Shown: piece by piece, positions 8,439 through 17,302 of the stretch
How the letters are laid out: each line of letters opens with the position of its first letter
How positions within the stretch are numbered: the first letter of the stretch is position 1
From: Cyanobacteria bacterium REEB459
GTDB taxonomy: Bacteria > Cyanobacteriota > Cyanobacteriia > Phormidesmidales > Phormidesmidaceae
DNA length: 64,000 nucleotides
NCBI GenBank assembly: GCA_018970085.1
Contig: JAGWXD010000003.1
Span: 1-64,000, forward strand
Direction: 5' to 3'
Notes under the pieces: generated by a model
Seen by the model: the letters and a program-made list of their open reading frames with translations, nothing else
The model's database searches: none
Told to the model about the DNA's origin: nothing
Program-made: the position numbers and the translations under genes

Positions 8439-8920
8439 AACTAAGCAAATAGGTAAAAAATATATAACAGTCAAAATCGAAATGAACCAGCAAAGCTTAG
8501 AGTCAAGATTTAGAAAACCGGGTTGCTACCCCTTTATCGTTAACCACCCTAATTATAAAGACTTTTCATACCCGTCTATACCTGGGCTCAGCTATAGGAT
8601 TTGTTCATCGGGCATAGCCCCTTGCCTGGGGGCAAACCCTAAAATTAACCCCAGTGCCCTTAACTATAGGACCTAACCGCTCCCACTAGGGCTATAAGGT
8701 TGACTGAGCCAGACACCCCCGCAGAAATGATATAACCAAAATGAAATTAAGGTTTTACCAGGGCTATTGCCCTCAAACCAATAAAATCAAATTTTTTCTT
8801 ATTCTAATCTGACCTTCTTAAAGCATAGGCCAGCTCTCTATTCACCCTTACCAACTCTTCATACCCTACTCTGGCCCTACCCTGGGAGGCCCTGTAGAAC
8901 CTTTGCTCGAGATCAAGGCT
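8439..8920. other. 482-base gap without a recognised gene
   Basis: AT-richer spacer between two minus-strand genes. It has several short A/T runs and two copies of CTATAGGA, but I see no coding frame with plausible protein content, no tRNA and no clear terminator. It probably holds the promoter of the minus-strand gene ending at 7989. Confidence 0.5.
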
Positions 8921-9808
8921 TTATGGCTCAGGAGTGGATTTCAAACCGGAAAGGCTAGTAGACTCCTCTGACCCTTGACCAGCAGCTGGCATCAACCCCA
9001 CCGGTCTTTTGCTCACACCCAGACAGCCCAATAACCCTACCGCCCCCAACACCGCCGTAATGACAATTCGGCTGCTACTGGGGTGGTTCAACCCAATCAT
9101 CACCAGGCTGGCAACTATGGTTAGGGTGAATACCCCATCTCGATGTTGACTAATCATTCTGAGACTGATTAGAACCATGGCCACCATGGCTAACACCGCA
9201 CCGATATCAGTGCGATCGCGCCAGCCCCAACCATAGAGACTAGCAGCCACCGTTAAACAACACAACACCGTAGACCAGGCCAAATAGGCACTGAAAGCGG
9301 GATGACAAAACCGGCGCCGGCGCCGCGAAGCAAACACCAACCCAATTCCCAAAATTTGATAGATAGTTGTCAATGCTGCCAGCACCACCATTAAGGGAAC
9401 CAGGGCCAGAACAAATTGCCTGGAAGCAAATAACCAGCACCAAGCTGCCTGGGCAATACCTACGACTATCAACCAGCGATTAATCTGTCGAAATTGCTTA
9501 GCAGAGACCGAATTTCGGGTAGCCCCAAAGGGTGCAAATCCCAACAGACCTAAAGCCATGTGATCAACCCTGGCCTGATAGGCAAAATAGGCCAGCAAAC
9601 TGCCATAAATAAGTCCCCAAATAGCCAGACTATAACTAGAGGGAGTCAACCCCATAGGGGCTAAATCAATCTTAAACAGGTGAAAAATACTGTGGTCAGA
9701 CCCTGCCAGGGTAGCTAAAACATTAACCACTAAACTGATCAAGGTTACTAGTAAAGCCCAACCAAAATTAGACCCACTCGATCTCAGGGAACTCTCTGTG
9801 TTATTCAT
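8921..9808 (-). CDS. TspO/MBR-related membrane protein, long form
   Basis: 295 residues from the ATG at 9808; a TTG at 9841 would add 11 residues. About nine membrane segments are visible. LTPSSYSLAIWGLIYGSLLAY matches the conserved TspO core (P..YA.AIWGLIY), and HPAFSAYLAWSTVLCCLTVAASLYGWGW matches its C-terminal half. It is longer than classical TspO (about 160), which fits the tryptophan-rich sensory protein-like forms in cyanobacteria. The ligand is unknown; tetrapyrroles are plausible. Residues after about 260 are a soluble low-complexity tail. Confidence 0.78.
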   Translation of the reverse strand: MNNTESSLRSSGSNFGWALLVTLISLVVNVLATLAGSDHSIFHLFKIDLAPMGLTPSSYSLAIWGLIYGSLLAYFAYQARVDHMALGLLGFAPFGATRNSVSAKQFRQINRWLIVVGIAQAAWCWLFASRQFVLALVPLMVVLAALTTIYQILGIGLVFASRRRRRFCHPAFSAYLAWSTVLCCLTVAASLYGWGWRDRTDIGAVLAMVAMVLISLRMISQHRDGVFTLTIVASLVMIGLNHPSSSRIVITAVLGAVGLLGCLGVSKRPVGLMPAAGQGSEESTSLSGLKSTPEP

Positions 9809-10232
9809 AGTTTTCTTATCAAACACCCCAAAAACAATCAATTAGAACTTTTTGCCAATGGGATCATTTACAGCAATAAAAGCTAGGAGCCACTCACAAA
9901 AGCTAACAGAAATTCATTGATTGGTGGCTAAATAGCGTAGACACGATCATCATAGCAAAGCAAAAGCTGTCTTGACAGAGTAGTAGGCCGGAAAACGTTA
10001 GTCACTTAGTCACCCGCACAGGCAAAAGTGATTTCAATGCCTGACTTTACCCCTTCAACATTAATCACTGAGGGGGCCTAAACCCGCTCAGACTTGTTAC
10101 GGAATTTTACCTAAAGATACTCTAATACGGCAGAAAGCGCAGAAGCTAAGGGGCTCTCACCCATCTTGGCAAAATACTATTTATATGGTATAAAGATTAG
10201 CCTTTATACTGACCAAGGACAAAGTCCCCGAG
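9809..10232. other. 424-base gap upstream of a broken gene
   Basis: No intact gene. The last about 60 bases may hold upstream remnants of the following glycosyltransferase pseudogene, since its frame stays open from 10194. The rest should contain the promoter of the TspO-like gene. Nothing else is recognised. Confidence 0.45.
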
Positions 10233-10617
10233 GTGGCCCTGAGGGGTGGGCTACCGATCTTTTTGACCAGAAAAAAGGGCCAGGGAGAAATCTTTGGTCG
10301 GGTTGCCATCGAAGCCCTGGCCTTTGGTCTTCCTGTGTTCGGCACTAAGACCGGCGGTACAGCCGAAATTATTGAAGATGGCGTTACCGGTCTGTTGCAC
10401 CCGGTGGGGGAAGCGGGCGCAGCCCTATTCAAGACCCATCTATTGAGGTTGGTTAGGGATCGGTCGATCGGCTTAACTATGGGATAGGCCGCCAGACAGC
10501 GAGCCCTGGAGTCCTTTACAAAAAAGCCGGACGTTTCAGCAGTTTGCTGGGAGTTTCGATCAGATGCTGGCTAACCAGCCCAACCCTGATGGGACACCCT
10601 TGGTCTGTTTGAATTAA
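10233..10617 (+). pseudogene. Glycosyltransferase (family 4-like) C-terminal remnant
   Basis: The first frame encodes GEIFGRVAIEALAFGLPV then GTKTGGTAEIIEDGVTG and LLHPVGEAG, the donor-nucleotide-sugar binding region of group 1 glycosyltransferases (E-x7-E motif region). It stops at an in-frame TAG (10485-10487). The same frame then continues AARQRALESFT, and a +1 or -1 shift restores FQQFAGSFDQMLA to a final TAA at 10615-10617. No N-terminal acceptor domain is upstream. At least one nonsense and one frameshift mutation plus 5' truncation mark it as a pseudogene. Its end overlaps the end of the convergent permease gene by 4 bases. Confidence 0.85.
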
Positions 10618-11660
10618 CTCATTTCCTGTAATCGAATACGGGGATCTGCCATACTCAGCCCCAGGTCGGCTAATAAATTTCCCAAAATCAGCATCACCGC
10701 CCCCATCATCAAGCTGGCCATGGTCAGATAGAGGTCTTTGGCGGTGACCGCATCTAAAATCAGCTTGCCCAATCCGGGCCAGCTGAAGTAGTTTTCAGTG
10801 ATAAAAGCTCCCCCAAGCAAGCTGGCAAACTCAAAACCCAACAGGGTAATCAAGGGATTAACGGCATTGCGAAGGGCATGGACGTAAATTACCCGGTTTT
10901 CAGGCAATCCCTTGGCACGAGCTGTTTGAATATAGTTTTGCCGCAGCACATCCAGCATTTGGCCCCGGGTAATCCGTTGCAGCCCAGCAAAACTCGTAAT
11001 ACTCAGAGCCAGGGTGGGTAAAATCAGGTGCCAGCCGATATCCAGCAGTTGCCCCAGCCAGGTGAGGTCATCATGGGTGATGCTGGTGCGCCCACCAATG
11101 GGGAATAGGGGGGCGGTCAATTGGGCAAAACATAGCAATAGCAAACCAGTGATGATGGTAGGCATACCCTGGCCCAGGTAGCTAAGCACCTGCAAGCCGC
11201 GATCGAGCCAACGATTCTGGTGAACAGCACCGAGAATCCCCAGGGGAATGGCCACAGACCAGGTCACCAGGAATGAGGCTAAAGACAGCAAGAGAGTATT
11301 GGGCACGCGCTCCCAGAGAATCTCTACTACCGGTCGCTGGTAGGAAAAACTAAGGCCAAAGTTACCATGGAAAACCACCTGATAAAGCCAGGTCAGGTAC
11401 TGTTGCCAGGCGGGTTTGTCTAACCCAAACTGGGCCTTTAAAAGTTTCAGGGTTGCCGCCGAAAACTGAGGACTCTGGCGATATTGATCTAAAAAATTGC
11501 CGGGAGCCAGCTCAATAATAAAGAAACTCAGAGCAGAGGCTAACAACAGGGTAAATAAAGCCTGTAACACTCGCTTACCCACGTAAAGACTGGTTTGGCT
11601 CAACAACCTGGTACTCAACCAGCTCCGGATCACAGTTGGATTAACTACAAATAAGCTCAT
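10614..11660 (-). CDS. DppB-type ABC transporter permease
   Basis: 348 residues, typical for the DppB/OppB permease. The first membrane segment is near 30-50 (TLLLASALSFFIIELAPGNF), followed by an extracytoplasmic loop with QFGLDKPAWQQYLTWL, then five membrane segments. The coupling EAA-like loop is present near the C-terminal third (QTARAKGLPENRVIYVHALRNA). It ends FSWPGLGKLILDAV and MADPRIRL, as expected for this family. It would import peptides or related substrates with a DppC partner, ATPases and a binding protein, none of which are nearby. Cyanobacterial genomes often scatter these genes. Confidence 0.93.
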   Translation of the reverse strand: MSLFVVNPTVIRSWLSTRLLSQTSLYVGKRVLQALFTLLLASALSFFIIELAPGNFLDQYRQSPQFSAATLKLLKAQFGLDKPAWQQYLTWLYQVVFHGNFGLSFSYQRPVVEILWERVPNTLLLSLASFLVTWSVAIPLGILGAVHQNRWLDRGLQVLSYLGQGMPTIITGLLLLCFAQLTAPLFPIGGRTSITHDDLTWLGQLLDIGWHLILPTLALSITSFAGLQRITRGQMLDVLRQNYIQTARAKGLPENRVIYVHALRNAVNPLITLLGFEFASLLGGAFITENYFSWPGLGKLILDAVTAKDLYLTMASLMMGAVMLILGNLLADLGLSMADPRIRLQEMS

Positions 11661-11707
11661 GGCAGAAAAACTATCGATTCAGGCAGGGCAGAGTGGGTAA
11701 ATAATCC

Positions 11708-12865
11708 CTATTTACCCATGCCCAGTTGCTGTGCCTTTTGGTATACCTTACCCTCTGTTAACAGGGAGGGGGCGATGACCACCTCTACCTGTTGCATTTC
11801 CTTAAGATTCTTGGCCCCCAGGGTACCCATGCTGGTTTGCAGTGCCCCTAAAAGATTATGGGTACCGTCATCCAGTTGGGCGGGTCCCCGTAGAATCTGT
11901 TCCAGGCTACCAGTGGTCCCCACCTGAATTCGGGTACCTCGGGGTAGAACTGGACTCGGGGTGGCCATGCCCCAATGGTAACCCCGCCCAGGGGCTTCTG
12001 CTGCCCGGGCCAGGGGAGAACCAACCATCACTCCATCGGCTCCGCAGGCAATACATTTACAAATATCACCCCCAGTTACTAACCCGCCATCGGCAATAAT
12101 ATTGACGTAGCGCCCGGTATCTTGATGGTATTGATCGCGGGCAGCCGCACAATCAGCTACAGCGGTAGCCTGGGGAACTCCTACCCCCAATACCCCCCGG
12201 GAGGTACAGGCGGCACCGGGGCCAATCCCGACTAGCAGGCCGGCAGCCCCGGCTTTCATAAGGTTTAAGGCCACCTCGTAGGTAACGCAGTTGCCTAAAA
12301 TGACTGGCATTGGCATGGTAGCGCAGAAACTGGGCAAATCCAGAGGTACTCCCCCCGCCAGCGTCAGATGGGCCGTGGACACCACTGTAGCTTGAACAAA
12401 CAGCAGATCGGCACCAGCGGTGGCAACAATTTCGCCAAACCGGGCAGCTCCAGCTGGAGTCAGGCTGACTGCCGCAATTCCTCCCTGGCGTTTAATGTCT
12501 TGAATGCGCTGGGTAATTAACTCAGGCTTAATCGGCTCGGCATAAAGAGTCTGCATCAAACCGACAAACTCGGCCTTACCCACCCTGGCAATCTGATCAA
12601 GCACCGGATTAGGATCATCGTAGCGAGTTTGAATACCCTCTAGGTTTAAAACCCCCAGTGCCCCAAACTGGGATAGCCGTACCGCCATGGCCACATCGAC
12701 AACGCCATCCATGGCACTGGCAATAATGGGAATTTCTCGGTTAATGCCACCAATCTGCCAGTGGGTATTTGCCAGAGCCGGATCAAGGGTGGTGGGACCA
12801 GGGACCAGGGCAATTTCATCGATACCGTAGGCTCTACGAGCGGTTTTACCGCGACCAAGTTCCAT
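11708..12865 (-). CDS. guaB3: GuaB3 family IMP dehydrogenase-like protein
   Basis: 385 residues, no CBS domains, as in the GuaB3 subfamily found in cyanobacteria and actinobacteria. PIIASAMDGVVDVAMAV, the phosphate-binding glycines in GAAGLLVGIGPGAAC, the catalytic-cysteine loop (C220 in GAACTSRG) and IIADGGLVTGGDICKCIACGADGVMVGSPLA are visible. The family oxidises IMP to XMP with NAD in guanine nucleotide synthesis; whether this copy is the main enzyme or a paralogue of a CBS-containing GuaB cannot be told from the window. Single gene, 47 bases upstream of the permease on the same strand. Confidence 0.93.
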   Translation of the reverse strand: MELGRGKTARRAYGIDEIALVPGPTTLDPALANTHWQIGGINREIPIIASAMDGVVDVAMAVRLSQFGALGVLNLEGIQTRYDDPNPVLDQIARVGKAEFVGLMQTLYAEPIKPELITQRIQDIKRQGGIAAVSLTPAGAARFGEIVATAGADLLFVQATVVSTAHLTLAGGVPLDLPSFCATMPMPVILGNCVTYEVALNLMKAGAAGLLVGIGPGAACTSRGVLGVGVPQATAVADCAAARDQYHQDTGRYVNIIADGGLVTGGDICKCIACGADGVMVGSPLARAAEAPGRGYHWGMATPSPVLPRGTRIQVGTTGSLEQILRGPAQLDDGTHNLLGALQTSMGTLGAKNLKEMQQVEVVIAPSLLTEGKVYQKAQQLGMGK

Positions 12866-13177
12866 GTTTACCTTTCCCTAAAATCATTCCGTTAGCCTAG
12901 CAAAAAAGACTTCCCCACGGATGAAAAACCTAGCAAAGCTCTCGGTGCTGCTGGGGGACTATGGCCATCGGTCTGGCTCCAGGCTCTGGTCAATCCTTAA
13001 CCCCGGCGGCAGCGCAAAGAGTAGAGTAAAGAAATGTCGATCAAAGGTACCGGGCCGTTGATAATTGTATCAGGGGCTGAGATCGCCTCAGCCAATTGGT
13101 ATAGGGGGCTGGAGCATCGGTGAACTGAGCGCCCCCATCTCAGCTAGAGCCTTGCCAGCCCGGGAGTGAAGCGTAGT
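12866..13177. other. 312-base divergent promoter region (guaB3 / ktrA)
   Basis: Separates two divergent genes and must carry both promoters. I looked for a c-di-AMP (ydaO-type) riboswitch, which often precedes potassium-channel genes, and did not find its conserved core. No other structure recognised. Confidence 0.5.
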
Positions 13178-13885
13178 ATGAATCTGCCATCTCTGTCCTT
13201 TCTCCGTCAGGGGCGATCGCCCCACCATCAATTCGCTGTCATTGGTCTTGGCCGCTTTGGTCGGGCTGTTTGTACCACCCTCCATAGGTTGGGCTATGAG
13301 GTGTTGGCAGTTGATCAAAGCGAACTCCAGGTAGCTCAAGCGCTGGCGGATAAAATTGTTGACCACGCTCTGCAATTAGACACCACCCAGCCCAATGCCC
13401 TTAAGGAGGCCGGCATCTTCGAATTTGATACTGTTATTGTGGCGATTGGCAACTACGTCGAAGAGAGTGTCATTACCACTTTAAATCTAAAGGAAGCCGG
13501 GGTCAGACAGGTGGTGGCTAAGGCCTCTTCTGAGATCCACGGCAAGTTGCTAAATCGGGTCGGGGCTGACCAGGTGGTTTTTCCAGAACATGAAATGGGA
13601 TGCGAATTAGCCCGTTCCCTGACGTCGCCAGGCATCCTGGAACGCTTTGAAATCGACCCTGACCATAGTATCGCCGAGATTGTCATACCCCCGGCCTTTG
13701 ATCAGCAAACTATTATCGATCTTGATTTACGCAACCGCTACGATCTAACCTTGCTCGCCCTGAGTCAGGAGAACCATCCAGATAAGTTTGAGATCAATCC
13801 CAGTCCGATTACCCGTCTTAAGGCCGGCAACTTGATGGTGGTGATTGGCAGTAACCGTGGCCTAGAAAAGCTGCCAGTGAATTAG
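13178..13885 (+). CDS. ktrA: KtrA/TrkA-type potassium channel gating subunit
   Basis: 235 residues from ATG 13178, giving MNLPSLSFLRQG, the form I recall for cyanobacterial KtrA; a GTG at 13166 would add four residues. The RCK N-domain has the Rossmann motif VIGLGRFGRAV followed by VLAVDQ, with DTVIVAIGNYVEESV and VVAKASSEIHGKLL further on. The RCK C-domain occupies about residues 150-230. It forms the cytosolic nucleotide-binding ring that gates the Ktr sodium-dependent potassium uptake system, important in osmotic shock. KtrB and KtrE are not in this window. anmK follows after 2 bases. Confidence 0.93.
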   Translation: MNLPSLSFLRQGRSPHHQFAVIGLGRFGRAVCTTLHRLGYEVLAVDQSELQVAQALADKIVDHALQLDTTQPNALKEAGIFEFDTVIVAIGNYVEESVITTLNLKEAGVRQVVAKASSEIHGKLLNRVGADQVVFPEHEMGCELARSLTSPGILERFEIDPDHSIAEIVIPPAFDQQTIIDLDLRNRYDLTLLALSQENHPDKFEINPSPITRLKAGNLMVVIGSNRGLEKLPVN

Positions 13886-13887
13886 CC

Positions 13888-15060
13888 ATGCGAGTTATCG
13901 GGTTAATGAGTGGGACCTCGGTAGACGGGATTGACGCTGCCCTGGTAGATATTAAGGGTACCGGCTACGATCTCACCCTCAGGCTGGTGGATGGAGAGAT
14001 CAGAGCCTTCCCGACCTCTCTCCAGCAGGCGATTTTAGCGGTTTGTCGGGGCGATTCCATTAGCCTGGCAGAGCTTGCCAGCCTCGATGATGCCATTGCC
14101 AGAGAGTTTGCCCTGGCCGCCCAGCAGTTAATCGATCGCTGTGGGCCAGTGGATTTGATTGCTTCCCATGGGCAAACCGTCTTCCATCGGTCTGCCGGAG
14201 ATCGCTCCCAGAGCAGCCCGGTCAGCTTGGGCTATAGCCTGCAATTGGGGCGCGGTAGTGTGGTAGCCCAGCAATTAGGCCTACCCACCGTCAGTAACTT
14301 TCGTCAAGCTGACATCGACGCAGGGGGAGAGGGCGCCCCCCTGGTACCGATTGTTGATCTGTGTTTACTTAGTCATGCCCAGCAGAGCCGCTGTATTCAA
14401 AATATTGGCGGCATCGGCAACGTCACCTATCTGCCAGCCTGGAACCGGCAAGGGCAGGCGTGTCCACCCACGGTTTTGGGCTGGGATACGGGCCCCGGCA
14501 ACTCTCTGATTGATATTGCCATGACCCAGTTATCGGAGGGTGCCCTCACCTACGATCGCGACGGCCTCTGGGCGGCCCAGGGCACCCCCTGCGATGCCCT
14601 GATCAATAGCTGGCTAGAGCACCCCTATTTTCGTCTGCCTCCACCCAAGTCAACCGGCCGGGAACTATTTGGCTGGCAGTACTTTCAGCATTGCCAACAG
14701 ATGGCCCGCCAGCGGGGCTTAGTCGCTGTTGATCTGGTGGCCACCTTGACCCGATTTACAGCGGCCACCATCGCCCAAGCCTACCAGCAGTTTCTACCCG
14801 CCTTACCAGAGGCGGTCTTAGTCTGTGGGGGAGGCAGCCAGAATCCGATGCTGATGACTCACCTGCGCTCCTACCTACCGGAGGTGAGCGTCGTAACCAC
14901 CACAGCGGCTGGCCTCTCGGCTCGCTACAAAGAAGCGATCGCCTTTGCCGTATTAGGATTCTGGCACTGGCATCAATTTCCGGGCAATCTGCCCTCAGTG
15001 ACAGGAGCCAGGGCAGCGGTCGTTTTAGGACAGATCCACTATCCTAAGGGTAGGGCCTAG
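13888..15060 (+). CDS. anmK: Anhydro-N-acetylmuramic acid kinase
   Basis: 390 residues. The N-terminal GLMSGTSVDGIDAALVDI is the phosphate loop typical of AnmK. Also visible are ASHGQTVFH, RQADIDAGGEGAPLVPIVD (catalytic aspartate region), NIGGIGNVTYLP, GWDTGPGNSLID and VCGGGSQNPMLM. It phosphorylates and opens 1,6-anhydro-MurNAc to MurNAc-6-phosphate in peptidoglycan recycling. It starts 2 bases after ktrA, so the two are probably cotranscribed. nagA, another amino-sugar gene, lies 15 kb away. Confidence 0.96.
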   Translation: MRVIGLMSGTSVDGIDAALVDIKGTGYDLTLRLVDGEIRAFPTSLQQAILAVCRGDSISLAELASLDDAIAREFALAAQQLIDRCGPVDLIASHGQTVFHRSAGDRSQSSPVSLGYSLQLGRGSVVAQQLGLPTVSNFRQADIDAGGEGAPLVPIVDLCLLSHAQQSRCIQNIGGIGNVTYLPAWNRQGQACPPTVLGWDTGPGNSLIDIAMTQLSEGALTYDRDGLWAAQGTPCDALINSWLEHPYFRLPPPKSTGRELFGWQYFQHCQQMARQRGLVAVDLVATLTRFTAATIAQAYQQFLPALPEAVLVCGGGSQNPMLMTHLRSYLPEVSVVTTTAAGLSARYKEAIAFAVLGFWHWHQFPGNLPSVTGARAAVVLGQIHYPKGRA

Positions 15061-15209
15061 GAGGGACCTGACCAGAGCGCCTGAAACAGCATTAGGCGAT
15101 CCAGGCAGTCATGGGTTGGCTTCCCACCCTGCCTTGCCCTGGCTGAGCTGTGCCATGGCAGGCTAAGGGCTAGGCCTGTGAGCCCATCATCCACCCTGGA
15201 GGCCAATTT

Positions 15210-15692
15210 TTGCTGCACAGCTTTCTTCTAGAACCGGGGCGCTGGCTTTTGCAAGGTAGCTGGCTAGAACGAGACCGCCTGCCCACCGCCATTAGCGGCA
15301 AGATTCTAATTGGCTGGAGCGGGCAGTCCTGGTTCACCATAGTGATGAAATTACTCCCCTCTGCCCAGCAGTTACCCGAGATGGACCTTCAGTATCGAGG
15401 TCATCTGACTGCTGGGGAAAGACAGTATACCTTTGTTTTAAAGCATAGTTTGCTGGGTCGGGTAGAAGGGGAAGGCTGGATAGCTGCCGACTCAATTATT
15501 CAGCGCTACTGGGCCCTGGATGACCCCCAACGGCGGACCGGGTTTGAGACCCTCTATCGGCTGACGGAAGAACGCTATCATTTATCCAGTGGAATTATGG
15601 CAGGCCACTACCTGACCAGCGCGATGGAGGCAACGGTTTACCGTCAGGGCTTAGCAGACCCTAAACCCCAGACAAGGCTGGGCAAACAATAG
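15210..15692 (+). CDS. Conserved cyanobacterial protein of unknown function
   Basis: 160 residues from TTG 15210, chosen because GGAGG (15198-15202) sits 7 bases upstream. The protein is a predicted beta-rich domain: LLEPGRWLLQGSWLER, LIGWSGQSWFTIVMKL, YRGHLTAGERQYTFVLKHS, GRVEGEGWIAADSIIQRYW. The pattern suggests a lipocalin-like or other beta-barrel fold, which is only inference. I recall similar proteins in other cyanobacteria without assigned function. It precedes the kinase gene by 61 bases on the same strand. Confidence 0.75.
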   Translation: MLHSFLLEPGRWLLQGSWLERDRLPTAISGKILIGWSGQSWFTIVMKLLPSAQQLPEMDLQYRGHLTAGERQYTFVLKHSLLGRVEGEGWIAADSIIQRYWALDDPQRRTGFETLYRLTEERYHLSSGIMAGHYLTSAMEATVYRQGLADPKPQTRLGKQ

Positions 15693-15753
15693 AGTTATAA
15701 CGGTCAGGTGCCGATACCGGGGTGACAAGGTGTTGATAGCGGGTTAAGACTCC

Positions 15754-17295
15754 ATGGTAGATCTAAATGCCAATGCTAAAGTAGCCAACCGCTATCAGCT
15801 GCTAGAACTCATTGGGCAGGGGGCGATGGGGCGGGTCTATCTGGCCGAAGACCTGCTGTTGGGCCACGTTAAGGTAGCCATCAAGTTTTTAACCCAAACT
15901 CTAATTACTGATAGAACCCGAGAGCGTTTTGAAAATGAGGCGATTACCTCTGCCTTACTGGGGCAAAAGAGCATCCATGTAGTGCGGGTAACTGAACACG
16001 GAGTCAACGAAGACAAGATTCCCTTTTATGTCATGGAGTATCTCAAGGGGCAAAGTCTGAGTCAGTTGATTCAGGCCCAACCCCTACCCACTCCCCGCTT
16101 TTTGGGATTAACCTTGCAGATCTGCCTGGGTCTGCAAGCCGCCCACGAAGGTATTACCCTGAAGGGACAAAGCCAGGTGGTGCCGATTATCCATCGTGAC
16201 ATTAAACCCAGTAACATTATGATTGTTCAGGATCCAACCCTGGGGGAAATGGCTAAGATCCTGGATTTTGGCATTGCCAAGTTGATTCAAATGGGCAGTC
16301 AGCAGACCGATTGTTTTATGGGTACCCTGGCCTACGCCTCCCCTGAACAAATGGATGGCTGTGAGCTAGATCGACGCTCCGACATCTACAGCCTGGGCAT
16401 CATGATGTTTGAAATGTTAACCGGGCACCTTCCCCTGCGGCCCCATGCCCATAATTTTGGTAGCTGGTATAAAGCCCATCACCAGGAGTCACCTCGATTG
16501 ATGGGGGAGGTTGCCAGTCAGCTGAAGATTCCCCGATCTCTAGAGGATGTGGTGATGAGCTGTATCGCCAAACGACCGGAGGATCGACCTCAAACGGTAC
16601 GGGAGATTTTGCAACGACTAGAACCCCTGGAATCTCGCTACGGAGCGGGTTTTCGCATGGGTCAACGGATTAATACAGCCCTGAATCGAGTACCGGTAGT
16701 CGGGCACCCGGAAGCTAAAAAGGTCATCGAAGACGACCATGTTTGTAAACTCGCGACCTGGCCCCAGGGCAAGCCTGTTGCTGAGATTGTTTTCTCCCGG
16801 ATTTTGTCCAGCAGTCGTAGTAACCTGGCCACTCTCTGGGCCATGATGCCTGAAGAAGATGTTACTCGGCGCTTGGTCAGTACTCGCTACAACACCTTTA
16901 TCTGTACCATGGAGCCCCACCCGGTGATGCTTTGGCTAACCGTACTTTATAACAGCGTACAGGGGGCTCGCTGGTTACCCTGCTACCTGGATTTAAAAAC
17001 TGCCGCAGGCCAGGACATGGTGTCTTTATTGGCGGCAACAGGTAGTTATAAAATTCTTCTGTTCGCCCTTGAAAACCCTCACCAGTGTCAGGAGGTGCTC
17101 ACCTGTAGTATTGCCCAGCCCCAGCGCAGCATGTTACAAGAGTGGGTGATTACCGCTAGGACTCGGCCTTCCCTAGGAACCATGACCACCAGTCGCAATT
17201 TATTGCGCAACGAGTTTAAGACCAACCTTAAAACCAAGGTGATCAAAAAGTTAGAATCCATCTATATAGACGGTAGCTCAACCTTTTCAGAATGA
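15754..17295 (+). CDS. Hanks-type Ser/Thr protein kinase with extra C-terminal domain
   Basis: 513 residues. The kinase domain (about 14-290) is complete: glycine loop GQGAMGRV (21-28), ATP lysine K44 in VAIKF, catalytic HRDIKPSN (147-154), DFG (171-173), and activation-segment end GTLAYASPEQM. Residues about 300-510 form a second domain I do not recognise (VCKLATWPQGKPVAEIVF, EPHPVMLWLTVLYNS, GSYKILLFALENPHQC). No transmembrane segment is visible, so the kinase is probably cytosolic, unlike PknB. Substrate unknown. Confidence 0.92.
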   Translation: MVDLNANAKVANRYQLLELIGQGAMGRVYLAEDLLLGHVKVAIKFLTQTLITDRTRERFENEAITSALLGQKSIHVVRVTEHGVNEDKIPFYVMEYLKGQSLSQLIQAQPLPTPRFLGLTLQICLGLQAAHEGITLKGQSQVVPIIHRDIKPSNIMIVQDPTLGEMAKILDFGIAKLIQMGSQQTDCFMGTLAYASPEQMDGCELDRRSDIYSLGIMMFEMLTGHLPLRPHAHNFGSWYKAHHQESPRLMGEVASQLKIPRSLEDVVMSCIAKRPEDRPQTVREILQRLEPLESRYGAGFRMGQRINTALNRVPVVGHPEAKKVIEDDHVCKLATWPQGKPVAEIVFSRILSSSRSNLATLWAMMPEEDVTRRLVSTRYNTFICTMEPHPVMLWLTVLYNSVQGARWLPCYLDLKTAAGQDMVSLLAATGSYKILLFALENPHQCQEVLTCSIAQPQRSMLQEWVITARTRPSLGTMTTSRNLLRNEFKTNLKTKVIKKLESIYIDGSSTFSE

Positions 17296-17302
17296 TTTTC
17301 CC

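Noticed and set aside
8398-8676. 92-codon plus-strand frame in the gap before the TspO-like gene
   Set aside because: Begins inside the antisense conserved gene and shows no domain or ribosome site.
12866-13177. Possible c-di-AMP riboswitch upstream of ktrA
   Set aside because: The conserved ydaO/yuaA core sequences were not found on either strand.
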